Shown in pieces: positions 31,667 through 40,352 of a stretch of 58,087 bases of DNA. The DNA is from CAZPHU01 sp964419255 (GTDB lineage Bacteria > Fibrobacterota > Chitinivibrionia > Chitinivibrionales > CAYFVL01): contig CAYQOU010000023.1 of assembly GCA_964419255.1 (NCBI GenBank), positions 1-58,087 on the forward strand, in the 5' to 3' direction. Under the pieces are notes generated by a model. It was not told the origin of the DNA. It did not search any database and saw nothing but the letters and a program-made list of their open reading frames with translations. Both the position numbers and the translations under genes were made by a program. The first letter of the stretch is position 1; each line of letters starts with the position of its first letter.

Positions 31667-32062
31667 TTATTGCTGCTGGGCAGGTCGGAGTAGCTTCATG
31701 AGGTCCTGAAGCTCCGAGATGGCATCCTGAATTATCTCTCTGGTGCCACTCTGATTATGCTGCGGGTGGGTATCTTCGGGAGAAAGCTCGGAGGTGGTAA
31801 TTTTACCGATACAGTCTGACTCCTTGGCCTCCGCAATCTTTTTCTTCGCCCCCGGTATAGTAAACTGTTCGCTGTACAGCAGGTGTTTTATGGCCAGGAT
31901 TATCTCGATATCTTTTTCGCGGTATGCGCGGTTTCCCGCCCGGTTTTTTTTGGGACGAAGCTGCGGAAACTCACTCTCCCAGTACCGAAGAACATGGGCC
32001 TCAAGATCGGTGAGAGTGCAGACCTCTCGAATGGAATAATATGTTTTGCGATTGTTGATCAT
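31667..32062 (-). CDS. MerR family transcriptional regulator
   Basis: The 131 residues begin TYYSIREVCTLTDLEAHVLR followed by YWESEFPQLRPKKNRAGNRA, a textbook MerR helix-turn-helix and wing. Recognition continues with YREKDIEIILAIKHLLYSEQ and the helix YSEQFTIPGAKKKIAEAKES. This subgroup (YWE.EFP.L.P.K...G.R.Y) is the one often found beside ihfA in proteobacteria and has no known metal-binding Cys. The C-terminal part is short and polar and ends in a Gln-rich helix. The gene stands alone, upstream of the motor cluster in the same orientation but 357 bases away. The effector and targets are unknown. Confidence 0.9.
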   Translation of the reverse strand: MINNRKTYYSIREVCTLTDLEAHVLRYWESEFPQLRPKKNRAGNRAYREKDIEIILAIKHLLYSEQFTIPGAKKKIAEAKESDCIGKITTSELSPEDTHPQHNQSGTREIIQDAISELQDLMKLLRPAQQQ

Positions 32063-32504
32063 ATTTTTTCACATAAAGAAAAGATGTTTTCCAAAAAATA
32101 CATATTTGTTGCATTGTGCGCAAGTGAAACTATTTAAAAGGGTTATATGCTTTGTTTAGAGTCTTCCATTAAGTAGTGTCTGCTCAGAATGACCCTCAAC
32201 TGATTCCCCCGGCATCTTCGTGACCGTGAAACAGAGGCGCAAGCCAATGCGGGGATCCATTGTTTTGGCCACAGTTTAGAAAGCATGGATGCCGTAATAT
32301 CCCGCAAGCGGGAGCATGACAACTTCGAGGTACTTTTCTGAACAGAAACTAAGTTGCGTCTTGATTCAAGCACATTCATCACAAATTGTTGAGCCACTCA
32401 TTTTGTGTCGATTACTATCTAATACACTATCCCGAAAAAACCATTCTTTCAATGGGTTTCGGCAAAAAAATCCTGTCGGGGGGTATTTTTGGGGTGATGG
32501 CTGG
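32063..32504. other. Intergenic region with a mobile-element-like repeat
   Basis: This 442-base gap lies between der (ending at 32505) and the MerR gene. Most of it is the repeat listed at 32179-32346. The remainder is AT-rich near the MerR start, where its promoter should be. No open reading frame with a ribosome-binding site was found. Confidence 0.4.
32179..32346. repeat. MITE-like element, copy 1
   Basis: The ends are imperfect inverted repeats: CTGCTCAGAA...CCTCAA on the left, and on the right the complement of CTGTTCAGAA...CCTCGAA. Inside is a perfect hairpin TCCCGCAAGCGGGA (32300-32313) preceded by AAGCATGGATGCCGTA. A sequence about 40 bases long around this hairpin recurs near 51.44 kb with few changes. 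It is too short to code for anything and is probably non-autonomous. Confidence 0.5.
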
Positions 32505-33878
32505 TCAGTCGGATCGAATCTGTTCGGTATTGTGTTGCTTATGCCTGTTTTTCCCGACGGGTTTAAACAAGAGGGTTACCGGACAGCCGATGAAATCAAA
32601 CTCATCCTGGATTTTGTTCATTAAAAACCTCTCGTAGGATGGTAAAACCAGTCGCGGATGATTTACATAGAACTCAAAGAGGGGAAAGGCTGCCTGCGCG
32701 ACCTGTTTTCCTCCCAAAATACGAACAGATTTATTCTGATTATACGGGTGGGGATGCGCTCGAAGCCAGGAATACATCTGTTCTCTAAACTGTGCGGGGG
32801 TGATGCGTTTAGTCATTCTCCTGCGAATCTCCAATGCCGTGTCGATTACATGGAACACCCGCCGGCCGGTTAAGGCGGAAATACTGATCATCGGATAGTG
32901 CTTCATCTCCATGTATTGGTTTCTGGTTTTTTGAACCAGGAGGTCGAATGTTTTGTGATCTTTCTCAACCAGATCCCACTTGTTGTAGCATACTATGATA
33001 CCTTTCCGCAGTTCTGAAACCTTGGAAAATATCTTCATATCCTGCTCGGAAATACCTTCCATCGTATCTATCATAAGAACCACGATATGTGCCCGCTGAA
33101 TGCTTGACAGGGCCCGCAGGTTGGAATAGTACTCGGTTTTCTGCTTGACCTGAGACTTTCTTCGCATGCCCGCCGTGTCTATGATCCTGACCGGTATATC
33201 CTTGTAGGTAAACGTGCTGTCTATAGCGTCCCGTGTAGTACCGGGGGCATTGTCAACAATCATTCTCTGCTCTTTAAGCAATTTATTCACAAATGATGAT
33301 TTGCCGACATTAGGACGTCCAATGACCGCAATACCCAGCTCTTCGGGGACCGGCTCCTCGGAGCGTCCATCCAGATTCCCAAGCATCTCACAGATTTTGT
33401 CCAGCAGATCGGCTACCCCGTTACCATGAAGAGCGGAGATGGGTAACGGCGTTCCAAGACCGAGTGAGATCAACCGGCCGCTGTCGAGCAGCGTGTCGTG
33501 ATTTTCAGCCTTGTTTACGGCCAGAATTACCTTATCATAGACATTTCTCCTAAGTTGACCGGCGATCATCTCATCCAAATCGGTGGGGCCGGTGGGGCCT
33601 TCGACCACAAAGACAATGACTGCCGATTCCCCCATCGCAATATCGACCTGACGATGGATCTCTTCCGGTAAACTCTCACGACTGTTTGGAATGATTCCAC
33701 CCGTATCTACCAGAGAGAAGTTGTGATCATTCCAGCAGGCATTCATATAGTTGCGATCACGAGTGACTCCCGACATATCGTCGACCACAGCCACACGGCG
33801 GCGAAGAATGCGGTTGAACAGCGATGATTTTCCCACGTTGGGTCTTCCAACAATGGATACGACCGGTGTACCTGACAT
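32505..33878 (-). CDS. der: Ribosome-associated GTPase Der (EngA)
   Basis: ATG 33878 (MSGTPVVSIVGRPNVGKSSL), with AGGAT upstream, is chosen over an in-frame extension to 33926; it gives 457 residues, normal for Der. Two tandem GTPase domains are visible, each with G1 (GRPNVGKSSLFN; GRPNVGKSSFVN), G3 (DTGG; DTAG) and G4 (NKAE; NKWD). A C-terminal KH-like domain follows (PAQFREQMYSWLRAHPHPYN, then a PTLVLP-like HPRLVLPSYERF). Der is needed for maturation of the 50S ribosomal subunit. It lies 22 bases after the coiled-coil/TPR gene and may be co-transcribed with it. Confidence 0.97.
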   Translation of the reverse strand: MSGTPVVSIVGRPNVGKSSLFNRILRRRVAVVDDMSGVTRDRNYMNACWNDHNFSLVDTGGIIPNSRESLPEEIHRQVDIAMGESAVIVFVVEGPTGPTDLDEMIAGQLRRNVYDKVILAVNKAENHDTLLDSGRLISLGLGTPLPISALHGNGVADLLDKICEMLGNLDGRSEEPVPEELGIAVIGRPNVGKSSFVNKLLKEQRMIVDNAPGTTRDAIDSTFTYKDIPVRIIDTAGMRRKSQVKQKTEYYSNLRALSSIQRAHIVVLMIDTMEGISEQDMKIFSKVSELRKGIIVCYNKWDLVEKDHKTFDLLVQKTRNQYMEMKHYPMISISALTGRRVFHVIDTALEIRRRMTKRITPAQFREQMYSWLRAHPHPYNQNKSVRILGGKQVAQAAFPLFEFYVNHPRLVLPSYERFLMNKIQDEFDFIGCPVTLLFKPVGKNRHKQHNTEQIRSD

Positions 33879-33900
33879 GCTTTTAATCCTGTAAAAATTT

Positions 33901-35601
33901 TTATCCCACCTGAAGCCGTCGCACATGATCGCGAGCGGTTCCAGCCCACCAGGTTTGCGGATTTCTCTTGATGAATTCCGAAAAAGCCTCGATGGCCTGC
34001 TGCTTCCTGGTCACTTTCATTGCCATATGGCCCAGGTTGTAGTATCCGAAAATCGTTTCTGGCCGCCTCTGGATGAAAGAGTTAATGTATTCAAATGCTT
34101 TTGTATATTCGCCCTGCTGAAAGGTAAGGATACTTGCCGTCCAAAATTCATCCGTATCAAAAGAGCCATCTTGCTGCATCCTTTCCTCGATTTGAGCTAA
34201 CAGGGTGCCGACTTCTTTGCTGCTCATATTAAAACTTCGAAACTGTGGAGGACAGTAAATGTCGTTACGATCGGGAGCGATTTCGCGCTCGAACCAGTGT
34301 TTGATTTCCTTCGGCAACACTCTGAAACCTTTATATTCAGAGGTCATCCAAATTATATAGGATTTTGTCAGCCGCTCTTTTAACTGGAACAGGGAGCGGG
34401 TGTTTTTTTGTGATGGAAGTTTTGAAAATGAACCTAATAGCTTCTTATCTTCATCAACATCAAAGCGGTACTCAACCATTGCCGCGGCGATGGAACCCAT
34501 AAAATTACCTCCCGGTGGCATAAGAGGTATAACGATCTGGTTGTTTTTCCAGTCATACACCCCGTTACCGTTGCCGGGGACCAGTAAAAAGGATGGCTTG
34601 CCCAGGTAAGAAACACGATCGTTACAGAAAATCAGGGGATCAAACTCGAGGATTCTTTCCAGGCAATCGTGTAACGTCTGCAATGAAAAAAACTTTTCAC
34701 CGGGACGAAGAACCGGACAGCTTTCCAGGCGCAGGCGCTTTGCCGAAAGCTTAACAAGATCGCGAATGTATTCTATCTCGCGTGCCGTTCGGTTTGCGAT
34801 TTCGACGGGAGAAATATTGCTTTGTTTCTGTTCTATCTCCTCGAGTTGCTGTTCGAATTTCCGTATAGTCTCTTCAAGGTCCACAACTGCATTAGAAAGC
34901 TCTCCGAGATGCTTTTCGATATTGGTTATCGCCATCCTGTCTTCTTTGGACTGCACACGCGAGAAGAGGTTCTCCTTGCGCTGAATCTGCTTCTGCAGAT
35001 CATTTTCGCGCTGCACAAACTCACGCCTGCGATCTACCGAAAAGAAAATCCCTGCAGCAATTGCTTTTTTTGTGCGAAGGTTCTGCAAACAGAGTTGATC
35101 TGTCTCACAGAGTTTCTCGGCGTACATTTCGATATTTTTTCTGGACGATTCGGAGTTACCAAGGTGCTGAAAAAGCAGCTGTTTTCGTGAATCCTGGACG
35201 CGGCTGATCTCCTTTTCTATTCTTCTGAGCTGAATTTTGGCCGCTTTCGTGTCGCGCTGAATGTATTTCTTGCTGCTACCCTCGCAAATCGTTTCCACCG
35301 TATCTTTCATCCAATCGGAAAAAAGGTGGACCTTTAGATGGCTAAACGACGGTGCCGGGACTGTGAGCGAGTCGAATTCGGGAGCCTTGAGGTCGACTAT
35401 CTCATCGATGATTCCGTAGTCCAAAAAACATTTATGCTGATCGATAAATGAATCGATATCTTTCTGCTCGCGAAGTATGTCGCCTGTTGTATCGATTATC
35501 AGTGACCAGTATAGAGCGCCAAGCTCGTATATGGCTCGTGAGTTTGATGGATCCTGCAAAAACGAATGGATCGTTTTCTGGGCTGATGAATCGAATTTCA
35601 T
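33901..35601 (-). CDS. Coiled-coil protein with C-terminal TPR, unknown function
   Basis: The 566 residues start at ATG 35601 after GAGGAAAG. No signal peptide is seen, so the protein is probably cytoplasmic. Residues ~115-270 are a long charged coiled coil (KIQLRRIEKEISRVQDSRKQ, DLEETIRKFEQQLEEIEQKQ). A middle region of unknown fold (FLVPGNGNGVYDWKNNQIVI, GGNFMGSIAAAMVEYRFDVD) follows. The end is a TPR pair (EYTKAFEYINSFIQRRPETI, AIEAFSEFIKRNPQTWWAGT). I do not recognise the family. Its place between a PPC-domain lipoprotein gene and der, all on the minus strand with gaps of 12 and 22 bases, suggests one transcript. Confidence 0.7.
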   Translation of the reverse strand: MKFDSSAQKTIHSFLQDPSNSRAIYELGALYWSLIIDTTGDILREQKDIDSFIDQHKCFLDYGIIDEIVDLKAPEFDSLTVPAPSFSHLKVHLFSDWMKDTVETICEGSSKKYIQRDTKAAKIQLRRIEKEISRVQDSRKQLLFQHLGNSESSRKNIEMYAEKLCETDQLCLQNLRTKKAIAAGIFFSVDRRREFVQRENDLQKQIQRKENLFSRVQSKEDRMAITNIEKHLGELSNAVVDLEETIRKFEQQLEEIEQKQSNISPVEIANRTAREIEYIRDLVKLSAKRLRLESCPVLRPGEKFFSLQTLHDCLERILEFDPLIFCNDRVSYLGKPSFLLVPGNGNGVYDWKNNQIVIPLMPPGGNFMGSIAAAMVEYRFDVDEDKKLLGSFSKLPSQKNTRSLFQLKERLTKSYIIWMTSEYKGFRVLPKEIKHWFEREIAPDRNDIYCPPQFRSFNMSSKEVGTLLAQIEERMQQDGSFDTDEFWTASILTFQQGEYTKAFEYINSFIQRRPETIFGYYNLGHMAMKVTRKQQAIEAFSEFIKRNPQTWWAGTARDHVRRLQVG

Positions 35602-35613
35602 GTCAAACTTTCC

Positions 35614-36363
35614 TCACAAAGAAACGAGGTTTATACGATAGTGGCTTGCCAGACCGCTAAACGCCGGATTCACTATGAGTGTAAATGGGGCCTGCAAGCT
35701 GTCGGGGATATAAAGAGTGTCTGTCATGCTGATTTCCGAAGGGTCGGTGATAGTCAGAGCCGTTGATCGGATCCGCCTGTTGCGTGAATCGACCAATGTC
35801 AATCCACACGGGCCGGTGTCGGCAGAAACAGCAATGGCTTTGACAGCATCTATACCGATTCTAAACCAGTCGGTATCATCGTTGCGTGAAAACGAGCCGC
35901 AGATAACGTCGTAAACAGTATCGGCAATTTCGCTATGGTCGTTAGGCTCCTGCTCGCGGGGGTAGGTAATGAAACGCCACGATTGATCGGAGGGCCTAAA
36001 TACAGTACCGTTTTGAGCTGTCAGCTCATCGGATGTATACACATCATAAGTTGTCCGTCCCTTCAGCATACCCTGCACTATCAGCTGTGCCGTGTCTCGT
36101 GTCTCATTGATGCTTGTGAAATAGGACGCTTCCTCACCGGGATGCGGAGAAAAAACAAAGCTGGCCGTACTATCCTGAAGGGGAATCGAAAAGGCAAAAG
36201 TGATAACCGGATACGTAACAATGGTATCGTTAACAGGTGAAACCATCGTAACCACCACCTGTTCGGGCTCCGGTTGCTGAAAGGTGCAGGAAATTGTAAC
36301 CATCGCAGCTAAAACAGCGGCTACCTGTTGAAAAAGTTTTGACAATGTTGAATGTGTACACAT
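35614..36363 (-). CDS. Lipoprotein with Ig-like and PPC domains
   Basis: The 249 residues begin with a signal sequence ending in a lipobox-like VTISC (cysteine ~26), so a membrane-anchored lipoprotein is likely. Residues ~35-130 resemble a big-type Ig domain (VVTMVSPVNDTIVTYPVITF, AQLIVQGMLKGRTTYDVYTS). The C-terminal part starts EQEPNDHSEIADTVYDVICG and continues SRNDDTDWFRIGID, which is the signature of the bacterial pre-peptidase C-terminal (PPC) domain usually found on secreted enzymes. There is no catalytic domain, so it may be a stand-alone binding or adaptor protein. The start codon lies inside the perfect palindrome ATGTGTACACAT, and a candidate promoter lies so near that the mRNA could be almost leaderless. 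Confidence 0.75.
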   Translation of the reverse strand: MCTHSTLSKLFQQVAAVLAAMVTISCTFQQPEPEQVVVTMVSPVNDTIVTYPVITFAFSIPLQDSTASFVFSPHPGEEASYFTSINETRDTAQLIVQGMLKGRTTYDVYTSDELTAQNGTVFRPSDQSWRFITYPREQEPNDHSEIADTVYDVICGSFSRNDDTDWFRIGIDAVKAIAVSADTGPCGLTLVDSRNRRIRSTALTITDPSEISMTDTLYIPDSLQAPFTLIVNPAFSGLASHYRINLVSL

Positions 36364-36370
36364 ACTGACA

Positions 36371-36401
36371 ATTGTACGATAAATGGAAAGAGAAATACAA
36401 T
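36371..36401. promoter_or_regulatory. Near-symmetric bidirectional promoter between lipoprotein gene and miaA
   Basis: On the plus strand TTGTAC (36372-36377) is followed after 18 bases by TACAAT (36396-36401). On the minus strand TTGTAT (36400-36395) is followed after 18 bases by TACAAT (36376-36371). The same palindromic frame could therefore drive miaA to the right and the lipoprotein operon to the left. This is a pattern match only. Confidence 0.4.
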
Positions 36402-36473
36402 ATTAAACGGGACGGGAAATGATTATGATCGGCAACAAAAGGTTATTTTTTGTCGATGAACTCAGAGGTGAAC

Positions 36474-37409
36474 ATGTACTCAGGTAATGAATCTACGAAT
36501 ATCCTGGTGGTCTGTGGTCCAACCGCATCGGGTAAAACGCATCTGGCGGTTGAGCTTGCGAAAAGGTTTGATGGTGAGATTATTTCCGCCGATTCACGTC
36601 AGGTATACCGGGGAATGGATATCGGGACGGGAAAGGATCTGAATGAATATGTGCTTCCGGATGGAAGCCGTGTTCCCAATTACTGTATCGACATTGCAGA
36701 TCCGCACAAGATTTATACGTTGTTCCATTACCTGCAGGATTGTCGTGTCGCGTTCGATACGATCGTGCACAAAAAAAAGATTCCAATCATGGCAGGGGGA
36801 ACCGGTCTCTATATAGAGGCTTTTTTGAAAGGCTATCGGATTCCCAATGTCCCGGAAGACCCGCAGCTGCGGCATTCATTGATGTCCCGGGATAAGAAAC
36901 TGCTGCAAAACAGATTAGAAGAGCTGGATTCCGAATTGTATGCAAAAACGGATTTGAGCAGTAAGAAGCGAATCGTGCGCGCAATCGAAATCGCTCTTTT
37001 TGCGCAGAAACAGGAAATCATATGGGGAAACGAAAATCCACCATATCTTAAGCCTCTGATAATTGGGATTAATCCGCCGCGACAGCTGCTCTATGATCGT
37101 ATCGACAGGCGACTCGAGGAACGTCTGTCCGAAGGAATGGTCGATGAGGTGAAACGGCTGGTGGATTCGGGGGTAAGTCGCTGCAGACTGGAACTCTTTG
37201 GTATGGAATACAAACGAATCGCATCCTTTCTGCATGGAGAATGTGACTATCGGCTCATGGTGGAAAATCTTCGGAAAGATATTCATCATCTGGCAAAAAG
37301 GCAGCTTACCTGGTTTCGCGGGATGCAGCGAAGAGGACTTGCTGTTAACTGGGTAGAACGAGCGGAGCTTGAGAGTGTTTTGCCTCTGCTGCCGTCCGGA
37401 AAAAGGTGA
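36474..37409 (+). CDS. miaA: tRNA dimethylallyltransferase
   Basis: ATG 36474 has AGAGGTG just upstream and is preferred to ATG 36456 or TTG 36450, giving 311 residues, typical of MiaA. The P-loop (VCGPTASGKTHLAVELAKRF), the DSRQVYRGMDIGTGK segment that binds the dimethylallyl diphosphate, and GGTGLYIEAFLKG are all present, as is the late GMEYKRI motif. The enzyme adds a dimethylallyl group to N6 of A37 in tRNAs that read codons starting with U. It stands alone on the plus strand, divergent from the lipoprotein operon and convergent with the Nudix gene. Confidence 0.97.
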   Translation: MYSGNESTNILVVCGPTASGKTHLAVELAKRFDGEIISADSRQVYRGMDIGTGKDLNEYVLPDGSRVPNYCIDIADPHKIYTLFHYLQDCRVAFDTIVHKKKIPIMAGGTGLYIEAFLKGYRIPNVPEDPQLRHSLMSRDKKLLQNRLEELDSELYAKTDLSSKKRIVRAIEIALFAQKQEIIWGNENPPYLKPLIIGINPPRQLLYDRIDRRLEERLSEGMVDEVKRLVDSGVSRCRLELFGMEYKRIASFLHGECDYRLMVENLRKDIHHLAKRQLTWFRGMQRRGLAVNWVERAELESVLPLLPSGKR

Positions 37410-37429
37410 ATTGCACCCGAGCAGTTCCA

Positions 37430-37600
37430 AATTAGACTACTTGCCTGCAGCCACCTCATAGGTCCAGCCGGAAACACACCGGCCGGCTACCTGAATTTAG
37501 CCTCCCTAAATCCCCCGGAGAGGGATTCGAAGGCTGCGCTCACTCGTTAGCTCCTCTCCCTTACAAGGGGGGCGGGTGGGCTGGATTTGATTTGTTGATA
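37430..37600. repeat. Inverted-repeat-rich region between convergent miaA and Nudix gene
   Basis: Several stem-forming pairs are visible: AGCCGG/CCGGCT (37466-37471 with 37483-37488) and CTCTCCC-ttacaa-GGGGGGCGGG (37554-37576). The stretch CCTCCCTAAATCCCCC followed by GAGAGGG resembles dispersed intergenic palindromes common in bacterial genomes. It probably ends transcription from both sides. No second copy was found in this window. Confidence 0.4.
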
Positions 37601-37629
37601 AGTTCCTGGGCACTAAGCAGGTTTTTTTA

Positions 37630-38070
37630 TTACGGCGTCCTCGGTGCAGGTTTGGGGCATAGCCAGCGGTTGGCTTGTCTGCAAAAACGATTTAAAACAG
37701 GAATATCCGCCTCGGCCCAGCAAAGGTTCTGAGCCTCGGAACAATCCACCCACCTGATCTCTTCGTGTTCGTGGGCAACCGGCTTTCTCTTTCCGGTGAT
37801 CTGTGCTATAAAGGGCATCAAGGAGATGGATATATCCGGATAGGTGCAGACGGTAGTCGGCTGCTGTGCCAGTATAGCTATCTCGACGTCCAATTCCTCC
37901 ATGATTTCCCTTTGCAACGCCTGGGCAGGCGATTCCTGCTGATGCACCTTGCCCCCGGGGAATTCCCATAATCCTGCTCGGGAATGAGCCTGCGATCGAA
38001 GTGCGGCAAGAAATCTTCCGTTTTTAATGATTATGGCACAGACGACCGGAACGGTTATATTTTTTGTCAT
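37630..38070 (-). CDS. MutT-type Nudix hydrolase (8-oxo-dGTP diphosphatase-like)
   Basis: ATG 38070 (MTKNITVPVVCAIIIKNGRF) with GGA nine bases upstream is used; a longer frame to 38181 would add an unlikely N-terminus. The 146 residues contain the full Nudix box (GGKVHQQESPAQALQREIME then ELDV), preceded by GLWEFPGG. The N-terminal VCAIIIKNGRFLAALRS is typical of the MutT branch that removes 8-oxo-dGTP from the nucleotide pool, although related enzymes act on other nucleotides. It lies alone, divergent from the E1 dehydrogenase gene. Confidence 0.92.
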   Translation of the reverse strand: MTKNITVPVVCAIIIKNGRFLAALRSQAHSRAGLWEFPGGKVHQQESPAQALQREIMEELDVEIAILAQQPTTVCTYPDISISLMPFIAQITGKRKPVAHEHEEIRWVDCSEAQNLCWAEADIPVLNRFCRQANRWLCPKPAPRTP

Positions 38071-38357
38071 TGAAAATCCAGACTCCAACGGAATTCGTTT
38101 CATCTCTCCAAGCGGTTCTGAGCGGATGAGTCGCGCAATTCCTCCAGGGCGGAAGAAGCTAAGGGAAGGCATTTTCGACATTGCTGAAGTCCCTGTGCCT
38201 CAAAGGATTGAGCGAATCGCCGCGAGTATTGCTCGGCTTAGGTTTGAGTTACTTCCCAAAAATACATTTCAAATCGAGGCATGACGTATTTTACTCTTCT
38301 TGTGATGATTTCGATATGTTTCACACGGTAATTCTTTAAGTCGCGAATGTTATTATT

Positions 38358-40352
38358 ATGAAACAAAAGATTACACGATTTCCCGAAAGATATACGGAAC
38401 AGCAGTTGTATCCTGTGGCATATCGCTATATGTATATGTCCCGAAAACTGGATGAGCTTTTCTTTCAGATGTTTAAGAAGGGGCAGGTAAAGGGTACGGT
38501 CATTCTGTCGAATGGTAGCGAAGCAACGACGGTGGGCATGGGTTTACCGTTTCGCCCGGGTAAGGACGTTCTTTCGTTGCTTCATCGTGATATTGCTGCT
38601 CATTTAACCCAGGGGGCAGAGGTGTTTTCTTTGATTTGTCAGTACATGGCAAATGCGGAAAGCCCCACATTCGGTCGCGAGGGTAATGTACACCACGGAA
38701 ACGCAAAACTGCGTCGTTTCCCGATGATAAGTCACCTGGGAAATATGCTTGCACCCACCGTGGGGGGTACCTGGGCCGCTCGTTTCCTGGGCGAGAATGT
38801 ATTCGGGTTATGCACGATCGGTGATGGAGGAAGCAGCACGGGTGATTTTCACGAATCCCTGAATTTCGCCTCCGCGCGCAATATTCCAGTGTTGTTTCTG
38901 ATCGAAAATAACGAGTACGCCTATTCAACTCCTACCCATTTGCAATACAATTGCGAGAAGTTGTCCGATCGTGCGGTCGGATATGGCATAAAGGGGATCA
39001 CCATCGACGGAACCGATGTGTGGCAGGTCTACTCCGCGGTCTGCGACGCGTTGGAACACATGGAAAAGACATCACTTCCATATCTGATCGAAAGCTGCTG
39101 TCTGCGGCTTGAGGGGCACGCGGCCTACGATCAGGCCGAATATGTAAGCGACCGGGAGCGCCGGGAGTGGATGAAACGTGAACCTGTTGCGCTTTGTCGT
39201 CAGAAACTCCTTTCTGTCAGCGGAGTTGAGGAAACCGAGGTCAGAAAAGTGGAGCGGGAGATCGAGTTGTTTCTTCAGGAAACGCTGGGTAAGGCTCTGA
39301 AGGTTAAGCGCCCCGATCCCACCACCTCATCCTGGGATGTTTATGCCCCGCAGCAGAAGGCTACATTACCCGCGTATGAAAACAAGAATGTGAAGGTAGG
39401 CGCCGCCGTAACTCAGGCACTCGACTACATAATGCGCAACGAACCAGCTGCTTTTCTTCTGGGGCAGGATATCGGTGTCTACGGATCTGCATTTAAGACC
39501 TGCAAGGGCCTGTTTGCCACTCATGGACCAAACAGGGTCCTGGATACCCCGATTTGCGAATCAGCTACCTGTGGGTTTGCCCTCGGCGCCTCGCAGGTTG
39601 GAGGAAAACCCATCGTAGAATTTCAATTTGCCGATTTCAGTACCGAAGCAGTTACCCAGATTGGTCTGAATGCATCGACCTGGTTTTTTCGGTCTCATCA
39701 ACCCGCCCCCATTCTTTTTCGTCTGCCAAATGGTGGTGGAATTACGCTGGGAGCTTTCCATTCCGGTGAATTTGAAGGACTGTGGTCGCGTTTTCCCGGA
39801 CTGCGGCTTTTGTATCCGGTAACTGCTCAGGAGATGTTCGAGGCGTTGGTTGCGGGCTTCTATGATCCCAATCCCTGTCTGGTGTTTGAGCACAAACGGC
39901 TATATTGGGCAAAAAGTGGCGATATTGCTTTCGACGGAAACCTCAAGCCTCTTTTCCATCCCAGAAAACATCGCGAGGGTTCGGAGCTGACGATCATAGC
40001 TTTTGGTGCGGCACTGTACACCGCAATGTCGGCGGCGAAGGAATATGGATGTGATGCAGAAATCTGGAATCCATTTATTTTGCATGAGGAATACTGGCGG
40101 GATTTGGCCGAGTCGGTCAAAAAAACAGGTCGGCTGCTGGTTGTGCAGGAAAGTGGGAAGAGCGCGGGCCTTGGCACGAATGTAATTTCTTTTGTCACCC
40201 AGAATTGTTTCTCATCGCTGAAGGCTGCGCCTTGTCTGGTCGCAGCCCCCGATGTCCCGGTTCCCTTTGCGCGGGAGCTGGAAAATGTTTATTTACCGGA
40301 TAAAAAGAACGTGATAGAAAATATTGCGAAGTTGTTAGGAGGAGAGGCGTGA
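38358..40352 (+). CDS. 2-oxoacid dehydrogenase E1, fused alpha and beta subunits
   Basis: The 664 residues join E1-alpha (~1-340) to E1-beta (~345-660). The alpha half has the thiamine diphosphate motif GDGGSSTGDFHESLNF...ENNEYAYS (GDG near residue 155, NN near 185). The beta half has FLLGQDIGVYGSAFKTCKGL, DTPICESATCGFALGASQVG (active-site Glu), and GGGITLGAFHSGEFEGLWSR with the conserved His residues. It resembles branched-chain (2-oxoisovalerate) E1 of the fused type common in Bacteroidetes relatives. The enzyme decarboxylates a 2-oxoacid and reductively acylates a lipoyl arm. Its GTGA overlap with the next gene couples it to a lipoyl-KAS III protein instead of an ordinary E2. ATG 38358 lacks an obvious Shine-Dalgarno. 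Confidence 0.9.
   Translation: MKQKITRFPERYTEQQLYPVAYRYMYMSRKLDELFFQMFKKGQVKGTVILSNGSEATTVGMGLPFRPGKDVLSLLHRDIAAHLTQGAEVFSLICQYMANAESPTFGREGNVHHGNAKLRRFPMISHLGNMLAPTVGGTWAARFLGENVFGLCTIGDGGSSTGDFHESLNFASARNIPVLFLIENNEYAYSTPTHLQYNCEKLSDRAVGYGIKGITIDGTDVWQVYSAVCDALEHMEKTSLPYLIESCCLRLEGHAAYDQAEYVSDRERREWMKREPVALCRQKLLSVSGVEETEVRKVEREIELFLQETLGKALKVKRPDPTTSSWDVYAPQQKATLPAYENKNVKVGAAVTQALDYIMRNEPAAFLLGQDIGVYGSAFKTCKGLFATHGPNRVLDTPICESATCGFALGASQVGGKPIVEFQFADFSTEAVTQIGLNASTWFFRSHQPAPILFRLPNGGGITLGAFHSGEFEGLWSRFPGLRLLYPVTAQEMFEALVAGFYDPNPCLVFEHKRLYWAKSGDIAFDGNLKPLFHPRKHREGSELTIIAFGAALYTAMSAAKEYGCDAEIWNPFILHEEYWRDLAESVKKTGRLLVVQESGKSAGLGTNVISFVTQNCFSSLKAAPCLVAAPDVPVPFARELENVYLPDKKNVIENIAKLLGGEA

Noticed and set aside
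32063..32504. Coding remnant in the gap between MerR gene and der
   Set aside because: The frames here are short and lack start signals; the region is better explained by the repeat element.
36915..37430. 171-codon minus-strand frame across miaA
   Set aside because: It is fully inside the certain miaA gene and has no supporting signal.
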